Source: JAAYXU01 sp050942555
Lineage (GTDB): Bacteria; Bacillota; Clostridia; Christensenellales; UMGS416
NCBI GenBank assembly: GCA_050942555.1
Contig: JBMNNN010000003.1
Coordinates: 1 to 37,421 of the forward strand
Length of the DNA stretch: 37,421 nt
Direction: 5' to 3'
The notes beneath the pieces are model-generated. The model had not been told where the DNA came from and made no database searches. It saw nothing but the letters and a program-made list of their open reading frames with translations. The position numbers and the translations under genes are program-made. Positions 8,572 to 16,449 of this stretch are shown here, one piece after another (position 1 is the first letter of the stretch; each line of letters starts with the position of its first letter).

Positions 8572-9387
8572 CTACAGATTGTAGCGCACCATCCGCTCGG
8601 CAGCCTCAATCCACTGGTGGCAGGGCTGCGTGCGGCGGTAGAACGAACGCTTCTCCCCGGCCATCAGGTAGAGCATATAGTTCGAGTAGCCCGGCGCGCA
8701 GGCGAACGGGTGATAGCCGCGAGGCACCTCGACCGCGGTATTGTGGCCGACGCGGTATACCTCGTCCAGCGAGCCGTCCTCCGTGTATACGGCCTGGAAC
8801 CCGAATCCCGAGGGCAGGTTGAACTTGAAGAAATAGATTTCCTCCATGACCGCCTCGAAAGGAAGCTCGCTCACATCGTGCTTGTGGGGCGGGTAGCTGG
8901 CCCAGTTGCCCGGGTACGTGTAGGCCTCGCCGATGCACAGGCTGCATGTCTCCAGCCTTTCGTCTATGAGGCTGTGAAGGCCCCGCTTGAGGTTCAGGAT
9001 TCCCAGTTCGTTGACCGGCACCTCGGAGGGCTTTACCTCGAACGCCGCAAGCTTCCGGTCGGCCTTTCCGTAGCAGAAAGCGGCCTCCATGTTCTCAAGG
9101 CAGGTCACCTCGAACGCGGTGTCCACCGGGATGTAGACCGAATGGGCGGGCCCGGCGAACACGTCGCGGCGGCCTCCCACCGGGCCAAACGAAAAGCCCT
9201 CGCCCCGTACCGCGCAGATGCCCGTCATCATCACGATCACAAGCTCGCTGTCCCCGGTCTTCATTTCAAAGGTCTGATCCTTTGAAAGCTTCAGATACCC
9301 AAGTTCCAGCAGCTTCAGGCTGGAACCGTCGCCTCCGGCAATCGCCGTGTAACCGCTCTGACCTTCATACTTCCTGTAAAGATTCAT
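8572..9387 (-). CDS. iolB: 5-deoxy-glucuronate isomerase family protein (IolB-like)
   Basis: At 271 aa it is the usual IolB length. The double-cupin metal-site signatures are present: PPHKHD (166-171, His168 and His170), EEIY (182-185) and RGYHP (223-227). IolB converts 5-deoxy-D-glucuronate to 2-deoxy-5-keto-D-gluconate in inositol catabolism. It is the last gene of the operon, just before the terminator. The PfkB kinase and class II aldolase in the same operon could be the next two steps. The start at 9385-9387 has AGGAGG about seven bases upstream. The family call is strong; that its substrate is the classical one is inferred. Confidence 0.88.
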   Translation of the reverse strand: MNLYRKYEGQSGYTAIAGGDGSSLKLLELGYLKLSKDQTFEMKTGDSELVIVMMTGICAVRGEGFSFGPVGGRRDVFAGPAHSVYIPVDTAFEVTCLENMEAAFCYGKADRKLAAFEVKPSEVPVNELGILNLKRGLHSLIDERLETCSLCIGEAYTYPGNWASYPPHKHDVSELPFEAVMEEIYFFKFNLPSGFGFQAVYTEDGSLDEVYRVGHNTAVEVPRGYHPFACAPGYSNYMLYLMAGEKRSFYRRTQPCHQWIEAAERMVRYNL

Positions 9388-9423
9388 TGTGGTTCCTCCT
9401 TTATTGCAGCGCGTGTCGCGCAA

Positions 9424-10938
9424 TCATTGACCGAAATCCCGCCGCGTGTACACCGGCTCCATCGCCTGCACGATCTGCCTGTACACGGCGAAACGCTCCT
9501 CGTAGAGCGCATGGGTGCGGGGATCAGGCTCGATGATCCGATCGATACGCACGCAGCGCTCCACCGCCTCCTCGGGGCCCGCGAACACGCCCGCGCATAC
9601 GCCGGCCAGCATCGCCGATCCGAAAGAGGAATCGTTGGCGCGGGGAAGCTGCAGCTCCATGCCCAGCACGTCGGCCGTGATCTGCCGCCAGACCGGGCTT
9701 TTGGACGCCCCGCCGATGAGACGCGCGTTCTCCACGCGGATACCCTGCTCGGTAAATACGCTCAGGCAGTCGCGCAGCGAGAAGGCGACGCCCTCCATGA
9801 CGGCCCGGCTGAAATGCGCCTTCGTGTGGCCGGCGCTGATGCCCGTGAAGCTGGCCCTCAGGTGCGGGTTGCGGTACGGCGTCAGCTCGCCCAGCAGGTA
9901 CGGATGGAAAAACAGCCCTTCGCAGCCCGGCGCGATGGTCGCGGCCGCCGCGCTGATGGCCTCGTATGCATCGGGCCCGCCGCGCGCTTCTTCGAGCTTC
10001 TCCAGCTCGCCGAACACATCGCGGTACCAGCGCATCGACGCGGCGCAGCTCTTTGTAGCCGAGCCGGGATACCACAGCCCCGGCACCACGTGCCTGTAGG
10101 TGACGAACATCGGATGCGGATGGGGCTGCCGCGTGATCGCGCAGATGCGTCCGGCCGTCGCAAGCTTTACGGTCGACTGCCCCTCGCGCACCGCGCCCGT
10201 TCCGAATACCTCCATCACGGTGTCGGTCGCTCCGGCCGCCACCAGCGTCCCCTCGGCAAGCCCGGTCTCGCGCGCGGCTTCCCGCGTCACTTTTCCCGCT
10301 TCGGCAAAGGGCGGAAGCGCTTCAGGAAGAACCGATGGATCCAGTCCCGCCAGCGCGCACAGCTCGGGGCTCCAGCGATCATTTGCCACGTCATAGAGCA
10401 TCGAGCCCGCCGCGTCGATCGTGTCGGTGCAGATCCGTCCGGTCAGCCGCCAGCGGATGTAGTCCTTGGCAAATAATATATGCCCGATGCGCTCAAACAC
10501 GTCGGGCTTGTGATTGCGTATCCACAGAAGCTGCGGAAGCGTCCAGAGCGTATCAGGCCGGTGATAGGTGACCTCGAAAAGCATATCTCCATACCGCTCG
10601 TCCAGCCAGGCGCTTTCCCGGACGCTGCGCTGGTCGGTCCACAGGATCGCGCGATCCAGCACCCGGCAGTCGCGGTCCATGAGCACCGCCGTATGGGTCG
10701 CGGCGTCCACCGCGATCGCGCGGATGTCCGACGACCGCACGCCTGACTTGCCCAGCAGGCTGGAGAGTCCCTCGCACACCGCGCGGTACCAGTCTTCGGG
10801 ATCCTGCTCGGTCCATGAGACCTCGGGATAATAGGTCGGATACTCGACCGTGGCCGATGCGACCGGTTGTCCCGACACGCTCAGCAGCGTTTCCTTGACG
10901 CCGCCCGAGCCGATATCGATGCCCAGCAAATACTCCAT
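9424..10938 (-). CDS. FGGY-family carbohydrate kinase, xylulokinase-like
   Basis: The 504-aa length and motifs such as GIDIGSGGVK (6-15), SWTEQDPEDWY and WTDQRS match xylulokinase-like FGGY kinases, which use ATP to phosphorylate a ketose or polyol. It is unlike the AraB-type paralogue about 2.3 kb downstream. The ATG at 10936-10938 is 14 bases after the PfkB gene stop and is preceded by AAAGGCGGTG. A much longer in-frame extension would run antiparallel to nothing but over the PfkB gene in another frame, so it is rejected. The substrate is unknown; a xylulose-like sugar is the default guess. Confidence 0.85.
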   Translation of the reverse strand: MEYLLGIDIGSGGVKETLLSVSGQPVASATVEYPTYYPEVSWTEQDPEDWYRAVCEGLSSLLGKSGVRSSDIRAIAVDAATHTAVLMDRDCRVLDRAILWTDQRSVRESAWLDERYGDMLFEVTYHRPDTLWTLPQLLWIRNHKPDVFERIGHILFAKDYIRWRLTGRICTDTIDAAGSMLYDVANDRWSPELCALAGLDPSVLPEALPPFAEAGKVTREAARETGLAEGTLVAAGATDTVMEVFGTGAVREGQSTVKLATAGRICAITRQPHPHPMFVTYRHVVPGLWYPGSATKSCAASMRWYRDVFGELEKLEEARGGPDAYEAISAAAATIAPGCEGLFFHPYLLGELTPYRNPHLRASFTGISAGHTKAHFSRAVMEGVAFSLRDCLSVFTEQGIRVENARLIGGASKSPVWRQITADVLGMELQLPRANDSSFGSAMLAGVCAGVFAGPEEAVERCVRIDRIIEPDPRTHALYEERFAVYRQIVQAMEPVYTRRDFGQ

Positions 10939-10952
10939 TTCCGCACCGCCTT

Positions 10953-11906
10953 TTATGATTGACGGTAGTGGCGGACCCGCTCGTCGATCTGCGTGGGGTC
11001 GAACGTCCCCCGCTCCAGGAATTCGTCCACCATGGCCCGCGTCGGGATGCCCGCCCGGCCGCCTACCCGGGTACACTTGATGGCCGAGACCGCCGAGGAG
11101 AACCGGGCGATGCGCGCCCCGTCCCATCCCTGCAGCAGTCCGTAGAGAAACGCGCCGTGGTACACGTCGCCCGCGCCGGTCGTATCGACGACATCGACGT
11201 TCGTGAAGGCCGGCTGCTGTACGAACTGCCCGTCCATCACGCCCGCGCTTCCGCGCGCGCCCAGCGTCACGAACACGATCGAAGGCCCCTTCTTTGCCAG
11301 CGCGAAGCAGTTGCGCTCATACTGCTCGTCGTCGAAGAGCTTCGCGTACACGAACTCCGACATGATGAGCACGTCGAGCTTCAGGATGAGCGCGGGCAGC
11401 GTGTCCCGGTAGCCGTCGGCGTCGTATGCGACGCGCACGCCCGCCTCCCGGGCCCACTCTATCGCCTGCCACGGCACATCGTCGGCCGAGCTTAGGTGCA
11501 GATAGCGCGCGGATCTGATATAGCGGCGGTCCTCCTCGTCCAGCGCGAGCGGCTCAAACGGCTTTCTGTGGACGAGGAACGCCCTTCCGCGGGTTTTGAG
11601 ATCCGACAGGCACACGCAGTACGGCGTCGCGCCGCCCGCAACGGTTCGCATCCTGCTTGCGTCGACCCCGTTATAGGCAAGGTCTTCGAGGCAGAAACGG
11701 CCATGGTGGTCGTCGCCCACCTGTCCGATAAGGCCCGCCGAACCTCCCAGCCGCGCTACGGCTACCAGCGCCGTGGGCACCTTGTTGCCGCCCTGCTGGC
11801 TGAAGGAGCGGATCGACTGCTTGCTGTCGGGCATGGGCATTTCGTCGATCACGATATTGTAGTCGAAAAATGGAGTGCCGATACCGGCGACATCGACGCG
11901 GATCAT
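10953..11906 (-). CDS. PfkB-family sugar kinase (possible 5-dehydro-2-deoxygluconokinase role)
   Basis: This is a 317-aa ribokinase-fold kinase. The Gly-rich N-terminal motif GGNKVPTALVAVARLG lies near 39-54. The anion-hole and catalytic-base motif DTTGAGD is at 241-247, with Asp247 as the base. Sequence alone cannot separate IolC from ribokinase, fructokinase or KDG kinase types. Being flanked by an IolB-like isomerase and a class II aldolase makes an IolC-like role reasonable but unproven. The ATG at 11904-11906 has AAAGGAGG seven bases upstream and lies 14 bases after the aldolase stop. Confidence 0.88.
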   Translation of the reverse strand: MIRVDVAGIGTPFFDYNIVIDEMPMPDSKQSIRSFSQQGGNKVPTALVAVARLGGSAGLIGQVGDDHHGRFCLEDLAYNGVDASRMRTVAGGATPYCVCLSDLKTRGRAFLVHRKPFEPLALDEEDRRYIRSARYLHLSSADDVPWQAIEWAREAGVRVAYDADGYRDTLPALILKLDVLIMSEFVYAKLFDDEQYERNCFALAKKGPSIVFVTLGARGSAGVMDGQFVQQPAFTNVDVVDTTGAGDVYHGAFLYGLLQGWDGARIARFSSAVSAIKCTRVGGRAGIPTRAMVDEFLERGTFDPTQIDERVRHYRQS

Positions 11907-11920
11907 CGCTCTGCCTCCTT

Positions 11921-12775
11921 TTACAGACGGAATCCGGCGAGGTTGAGCACCCGCATCTTGGCCCTTATGAATTCGATCATGCCGGGCCGTATCTCTTCCA
12001 CCGCCGACTTGTATGTTTCTCCGGGCTTCCCGCGCTTCATGACGCCGTAGAGGCCCTTGTAGAACGTCTGGAAATATTCAGTAGCCACATTGACCTTACG
12101 TATACCGCGGCGCACCGATTCGCGCACCTGCTCGTCGGGTATGTGGGAGCTTCCGTGCAGCACGAGGGGAATATTTACCCGCTCGTGTATCTCGCTGAGC
12201 CGATTAAAATCCAGCACCGGGGTGCTGATGTAGTCCCCGTGCGCGTTTCCGTAGGAGATGGCCAGAAAGTCGACGCCCGTTTCCCGGACGAATCGCCCGG
12301 CCTCGTCGGGCACTGTGAACTTGTTGGGGTTGTTGACGTCGTCGGGATTGATGCCCCGGCCGACGAAACCCAGCTCGGCCTCGACCTCTACGTCCATCGC
12401 GTGCGCCGCGCGCACCACCGTGGCGGTGTCGCGCAGGTTGTCCTCCAGAGGATGCGCCGAAGCGTCGATCATCACCGACAGGTATCCGGTGCGAAGGCCC
12501 CACATTGCCTGATCCACCGATTTGCTGTGGTCGAAATGCAGGCCGACTGGGACCCATGTTTTCGCGGCCTCGTACCGGGTCAGCAGCGCCACCGCTTCGG
12601 CCGGTATGAACGACTCGTAACCCGGGTAGTACATGATGATGACGGGCAGCCGCTCGGCCTCGGCCGCCCGGATTGAGCAGTGTATGGTTTCGTAGTTGAG
12701 CACATTGGTCGCCAGCACCCCAAAGCCGTTATCCTGGGCCAGCCTGAGTATGGCGCCGGTTTTCATGAGTGGCAT
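11921..12775 (-). CDS. Class II (metal-dependent) ketose-bisphosphate aldolase
   Basis: The 284-aa TIM-barrel aldolase keeps the zinc and catalytic residues: Asp82-His83 (LHFDHS), Glu134 (EAELGFVG), His179 (GNAHGDY), His207 (LVLHGSSHIP) and Asn229 (VNVATE). The motifs around the last two histidines differ from the usual TSHG and LHGGSG. This suggests a substrate other than fructose bisphosphate, for example the IolJ substrate 2-deoxy-5-keto-gluconate 6-phosphate or a tagatose-type ketose phosphate. Such enzymes release dihydroxyacetone phosphate. The ATG has AGGAGG nine bases upstream. Confidence 0.9.
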   Translation of the reverse strand: MPLMKTGAILRLAQDNGFGVLATNVLNYETIHCSIRAAEAERLPVIIMYYPGYESFIPAEAVALLTRYEAAKTWVPVGLHFDHSKSVDQAMWGLRTGYLSVMIDASAHPLEDNLRDTATVVRAAHAMDVEVEAELGFVGRGINPDDVNNPNKFTVPDEAGRFVRETGVDFLAISYGNAHGDYISTPVLDFNRLSEIHERVNIPLVLHGSSHIPDEQVRESVRRGIRKVNVATEYFQTFYKGLYGVMKRGKPGETYKSAVEEIRPGMIEFIRAKMRVLNLAGFRL

Positions 12776-12796
12776 TCGTTCACTCCTCCTGCCGCT

Positions 12797-13876
12797 CTAC
12801 AGCGCGGCGCGCCCGATCACGTCGATGAGGGTCAGTACTTCCTGCCCGGTCTTGCCCGTGAGCAGCAGTGCGTCCTCGATATCGCCTGTCACCAGCGCCT
12901 GCGCGCCTGTTTCCGACGCTTCGGCGGCACGCCCGGCCACAAGCGCGGCCGACTCTGCCGGATACATCGCGGCCAGCAGCAGCCCGCCGGTCGTCCGGGC
13001 ACGGCTCCCGTGCCACTCCATCTCGGTCAGGGCTGCGCCCAGCTGGGAGAGCACGGCGCGGGGCTGATCGGTCATAGCGAGGTAACGGGCCATGATGTCG
13101 GAGTCGTGGTAGGTGACCGACAGATCCTTAGCGTTCACCTTGATGCTGCCGTCCTCCACCGCGTCCATCAGTATTATCACGACAGGCACGATACCAAAGT
13201 CGTTCTTGCAGCCGATTTCGTCGGATAGCAGTCCGAGTACGTACGCGTCCAGCGTCGACAGCGTCGCGATGGTCCGGACGCCTTTGGCCCCAGCCAGATC
13301 CAGCACCTGCCGGGCCACGCGCTGCGCGTCCTCACGAAAACCGAGCCGGTAGAGCTGCGCGAAGCCCGACGGCGCGCCCGCGACATAGGCGCACTGTATG
13401 CCCGCCCGGTCCATCAGCGCGGCGGCCTGCGTGAAATACCGCTCGATCTGTGCGTCGGGATACGCGCCTTTATAGAGCAGCACATTGGCGTCGCCGTTCT
13501 CGGCCGATGAAAGAACCTGCTGTCCCGGATCGGCGATCATCCCGTTTTTAAGCAGCGCGTCGCGAAGCGCTGTGATGTGCGCGGGTGCCAGTTCCCGTTC
13601 GACCATGTCGAAACGGGCCTCCTGCACGTACGCGGGCGGATTCCAGTTGCCCTCGCACCAGTCGGCGCAGTAGCCGCACATGCAGCACCTGTATACCGTA
13701 TCATCGAGATCCGCGCTGTAGGGAATCGTACCGCGGAGCACATAGGAAAGCATGAGTCCGCGGGACCGCGGGTTTACGACCTCGCTGCCCGTAACCCGGG
13801 CCATGCTGCATATATGCCGGCACATGAAGCAGAACCGGCAGCTATCAATATCCTTTTGAACCTTCTTGATGTTCAA
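12797..13876 (-). CDS. (Fe-S)-binding protein, GlcF/HdrD-like with degenerate CCG domain
   Basis: The N-terminus has two CxxCxxCxxxC motifs, starting CRFCFMC and CCMCGYC (cysteines 13, 16, 19, 23 and 64, 67, 70, 74 from this start), so it should bind two [4Fe-4S] clusters. The C-terminal half resembles the cysteine-rich domain of GlcF/HdrD proteins, but where YHDPC is expected it reads YHDSD and further cysteines are missing. It probably takes electrons from the FAD oxidase encoded just upstream. The chosen TTG (13874-13876) has AAAGGCGGTGG eight to ten bases upstream. A GTG at 13895-13897 that overlaps the previous stop as GTGA is the alternative and adds seven residues. Confidence 0.83.
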   Translation of the reverse strand: MNIKKVQKDIDSCRFCFMCRHICSMARVTGSEVVNPRSRGLMLSYVLRGTIPYSADLDDTVYRCCMCGYCADWCEGNWNPPAYVQEARFDMVERELAPAHITALRDALLKNGMIADPGQQVLSSAENGDANVLLYKGAYPDAQIERYFTQAAALMDRAGIQCAYVAGAPSGFAQLYRLGFREDAQRVARQVLDLAGAKGVRTIATLSTLDAYVLGLLSDEIGCKNDFGIVPVVIILMDAVEDGSIKVNAKDLSVTYHDSDIMARYLAMTDQPRAVLSQLGAALTEMEWHGSRARTTGGLLLAAMYPAESAALVAGRAAEASETGAQALVTGDIEDALLLTGKTGQEVLTLIDVIGRAAL

Positions 13877-13893
13877 TGTATGTCCACCGCCTT

Positions 13894-15321
13894 TCACAGT
13901 CCAAGTTTACCGGGGTTCATAATGCCATCGGGGTCGAGTGACTTTTTGATCGTTTGCAGCACCTTGAATCCCGAGCCGTACATTTCCCGCATCGCGTAGC
14001 TGAGCTTGAGGCCGATGCCGTGGTGCTCGTTGAGCAGCGCGCCGTTGTCCACGGCGATGTGCATGCACTCGTTCCAGATTCTGTTGTAGAGACGGGTGGC
14101 CTCGTCAGGATCGGCCGGCACGTAGTCAGGATGGATGATGAAGCGGTCGTACATCATGCAGCCCCAGTCGTACCAGTGGGAGAAGTGGGCGATGAAATGC
14201 GTGCCCGGGAAGCTCTCGGCGTGCTCCTTCATCCGATAATAGATATTTTCGATCTTGTCATAGGTCGCGACGACGTCCATCGTGCCGAACGCCTCGGGCA
14301 GGTCCATGATATAGGGCGGGTAGTAGAACTTATAGCGGTTCTCCCACCAGCTCTCGCCGAGGCGCGGCCCCAGATCCTCGGTGGCCGTCTCGAGGCATAT
14401 TTCGGCGGCAATGCGCTCCTGTATCTCGACGATATCCTTGTAGCCGTCGAATCCGTATACGAGATACGCCCCGGTACGGTCGATGCCCAGCACCTTTTTG
14501 ATCTGGTGGACAGTCTCGTTCTCGTCGTACACACGGATGACCGCGGGCTGCAGGCGATTGACCATGATGCGGCGCCCCGCGTCGAGCGCGTCGTGGGTGT
14601 TGCGGAACATGAATGCGCGGAATTGCCGCTCCTCGGGTATCGGGAACAGCTTGATCGTGGCTTTCGTCATGATGCCCAGCGTACCCTCGGAACCCACGAA
14701 CAGCTGGTTGAGGTCGGGGCCCGACGAATGGCGCGGCACCGGGGGCGTCTCGATGATTTCGCCATTGGGCAGCACCGCCTCCAGCGAAATAATGAGATCC
14801 TCTATCTTGCCGTACTTCGTGGAAAGCGTGCCGGTCCCGCGGTGCGCAAGAAAGCCGCCCAGCGTCGAGCAGGATATCGAGGCCGGGAAATGCATCGTGG
14901 ACAGATTGTGGCGGTTCACCTCCCACTCGAGATCCTGGTGAATGATGCCGGTCTGCGCGGTGACCGAGTAGGCGAGCTCATTGACCTCGAGCACCTTGTT
15001 CATACGCTTCGTATCGAGTATGATGCCTCCCTGTGCGGGAAGCGCCCCGCCCTGGGAACCCGCGCCGCCTCCCCAGACGACGAGCGGCATTTTATAGTAT
15101 CCTGCGATACGGACGATCGCCGCGACCTGCTCGGTCGTCTCGGGGTAGACGATGAAGTCGGGCTGATGCGTCAGCCGGCCCCGGTCGGCCCAGACCCTTG
15201 GAACCCAGTAGTAGTCCACCGAATGGACGATTTTCTCGGCCTGACTGGTGTGGACATGCTCCTGCCCCACCACGTCGGCGAATTCCGAGAGAATCATACT
15301 TTGCATGTAATTCCTGTCCAT
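13894..15321 (-). CDS. FAD-binding oxidase, GlcD / alkyl-DHAP-synthase-like (VAO family)
   Basis: The 475-aa flavoprotein has a PCMH-type FAD domain. PDFIVYPETTEQV lies at 54-66, the FAD-binding GGGAGSQGGALP at 84-95, the HFPASISCSTLGGFLAHRGTG segment near 144-164, and FVGSEGTLGI at 208-217. A C-terminal EHHGIGLK near 435 is like the catalytic EHGIG of glycolate, lactate and alkyl-DHAP enzymes. These proteins oxidise 2-hydroxy acids or related substrates. Pairing with the Fe-S protein suggests a dehydrogenase passing electrons to an anaerobic carrier rather than to oxygen. The ATG has AAGGTG about five bases upstream. The substrate is unknown. Confidence 0.88.
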   Translation of the reverse strand: MDRNYMQSMILSEFADVVGQEHVHTSQAEKIVHSVDYYWVPRVWADRGRLTHQPDFIVYPETTEQVAAIVRIAGYYKMPLVVWGGGAGSQGGALPAQGGIILDTKRMNKVLEVNELAYSVTAQTGIIHQDLEWEVNRHNLSTMHFPASISCSTLGGFLAHRGTGTLSTKYGKIEDLIISLEAVLPNGEIIETPPVPRHSSGPDLNQLFVGSEGTLGIMTKATIKLFPIPEERQFRAFMFRNTHDALDAGRRIMVNRLQPAVIRVYDENETVHQIKKVLGIDRTGAYLVYGFDGYKDIVEIQERIAAEICLETATEDLGPRLGESWWENRYKFYYPPYIMDLPEAFGTMDVVATYDKIENIYYRMKEHAESFPGTHFIAHFSHWYDWGCMMYDRFIIHPDYVPADPDEATRLYNRIWNECMHIAVDNGALLNEHHGIGLKLSYAMREMYGSGFKVLQTIKKSLDPDGIMNPGKLGL

Positions 15322-15342
15322 GGTGCCACCTTCCCTATGCGT

Positions 15343-16191
15343 TTAATACTTCGTCTTTTCCAGCGCTTTTTCGATGCTTTGCATGGTGTCGAGCGCCTGA
15401 TCCTCGCGGTGGATGCTGACCCAGATATAGAGCGCGTCGATGAGCGCGAGCTGCGCGATGCGCGACGAGAGCGACAGCACGCGGTATTTGACTTCCTCCG
15501 ACGCCGTGAAAAGCGCATAGTCAGCCACCCGGGTGATCGGCGATTTCCCGTATGTGCACATGCATACCGTCGCCGCGCCCCGCTCGCGGGCCACCGCCAG
15601 CGCGTCCACGACGCACCGCGAGCTGCCCGAATGGGATATGCCGACGGCCACGTCGCCGGGCCGCATCGTCGCCGCGTGAATCTGCTGCATGTGCGAATCG
15701 GTGTGCGCCGCGCTTTCGATGCCGGCGCGCACCATCTTGTGCGCCGCGTCCAGCGCGACCGAAGCGGAATTGCCGCTGCCGAAGAAATATACCTTGCGCG
15801 CCGCGCTGATGAGCTCGGCCACGGCCTGGAGGCTTTTTTGATCCAGCACGCGCTTCGTATAGTCGAGGGTTCCCACGATGCTGCCGATTTCCTTGCTGAA
15901 TATGTCGGCCGCCGAGTCCTCCTTGGATGCCTCCTCGAATATCCGCTCAATCGGGTCATTGATCTCCTGCGCAAGGGAGATCTTGAAGTCCTGGTATCCG
16001 TTAAACCCCAGCTTCTTGCAGAAGCGCACGATCGTAGCCTCGGCGGTGTCGCAGTTCTCGGCGAACTCGACGATGGACAGCCGGATGATATCCCGCGCGT
16101 TGGCGCGGATATAATCGGCGATCTTATGGTCCGACGCGCTGAATATATGCTCGAGCGAATCCATTCTGTACAGGATTGCGGATTTCTCCAT
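15343..16191 (-). CDS. MurR/RpiR-family transcriptional regulator
   Basis: The 282-aa protein has an N-terminal helix-turn-helix of the RpiR type (about 36-62, with EATIVRFCKKLGF). A C-terminal SIS sugar-phosphate-binding domain follows (about 115-255, with FFGSGNSASVALD and GISHSGSS). It is first in the operon and probably senses a phosphorylated intermediate of the pathway it controls, including its own gene. The ATG at 16189-16191 has AAAGGAGGG six bases upstream; earlier in-frame starts lack such a site. An inverted repeat over its promoter is a candidate binding site. Confidence 0.92.
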   Translation of the reverse strand: MEKSAILYRMDSLEHIFSASDHKIADYIRANARDIIRLSIVEFAENCDTAEATIVRFCKKLGFNGYQDFKISLAQEINDPIERIFEEASKEDSAADIFSKEIGSIVGTLDYTKRVLDQKSLQAVAELISAARKVYFFGSGNSASVALDAAHKMVRAGIESAAHTDSHMQQIHAATMRPGDVAVGISHSGSSRCVVDALAVARERGAATVCMCTYGKSPITRVADYALFTASEEVKYRVLSLSSRIAQLALIDALYIWVSIHREDQALDTMQSIEKALEKTKY

Positions 16192-16232
16192 CGTCTCCCT
16201 CCTTTGACCGCGCATAGCGTTCCGCCTGTATG

Positions 16233-16261
16233 ATGATAGCATATATGAACATGTTTTTCAA
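16233..16261 (-). promoter_or_regulatory. Promoter of the RpiR-FAD oxidase-IolB operon
   Basis: On the minus strand a -35 TTGAAA (16256-16261) and an extended -10 TGCTATCAT (hexamer 16233-16238) have a 17-base spacer, about 42 bases upstream of the regulator ATG. Confidence 0.75.
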
Positions 16262-16285
16262 TATATCAATCGATAATCATGAAAA
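16255..16285. promoter_or_regulatory. Candidate RpiR operator, TTTTCA-N19-TGAAAA
   Basis: Two inverted hexamers (16255-16260 and 16280-16285) in an AT-rich stretch overlap the -35 box of the operon promoter. TGAAA/TTTCA-type inverted repeats are plausible for RpiR regulators, but the long spacing makes this tentative. Confidence 0.35.
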
Positions 16286-16408
16286 TTATTTTTATGCCGG
16301 ACAGCCTGGGAGCCGGAATTTACCGGTTTCCCACACAATCCAAATATTTACGTACGATTCTTTTCACAGGAACGTGACGAAACCGGAATACTATTCAATG
16401 GACGGGTA

Positions 16409-16417
16409 TGCTATAAT
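16409..16417 (+). promoter_or_regulatory. Extended -10 promoter of the plus-strand lipoprotein gene
   Basis: The sequence TGCTATAAT is a perfect extended -10 element, 32 bases before the GTG start. The -35 position (16389-16394, TACTAT) is poor, which is normal for extended -10 promoters. Confidence 0.65.
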
Positions 16418-16449
16418 GTCTATATTCCAGTTGCAGGAAGGGAACCGCT

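Noticed and set aside
13954..16233. A very long open frame on the plus strand, antisense to the FAD oxidase and RpiR genes
   Set aside because: Its protein is Arg/His-rich with no recognisable motif, and both opposite-strand genes have clear families and ribosome sites. Long antisense frames are expected in GC-rich coding DNA.
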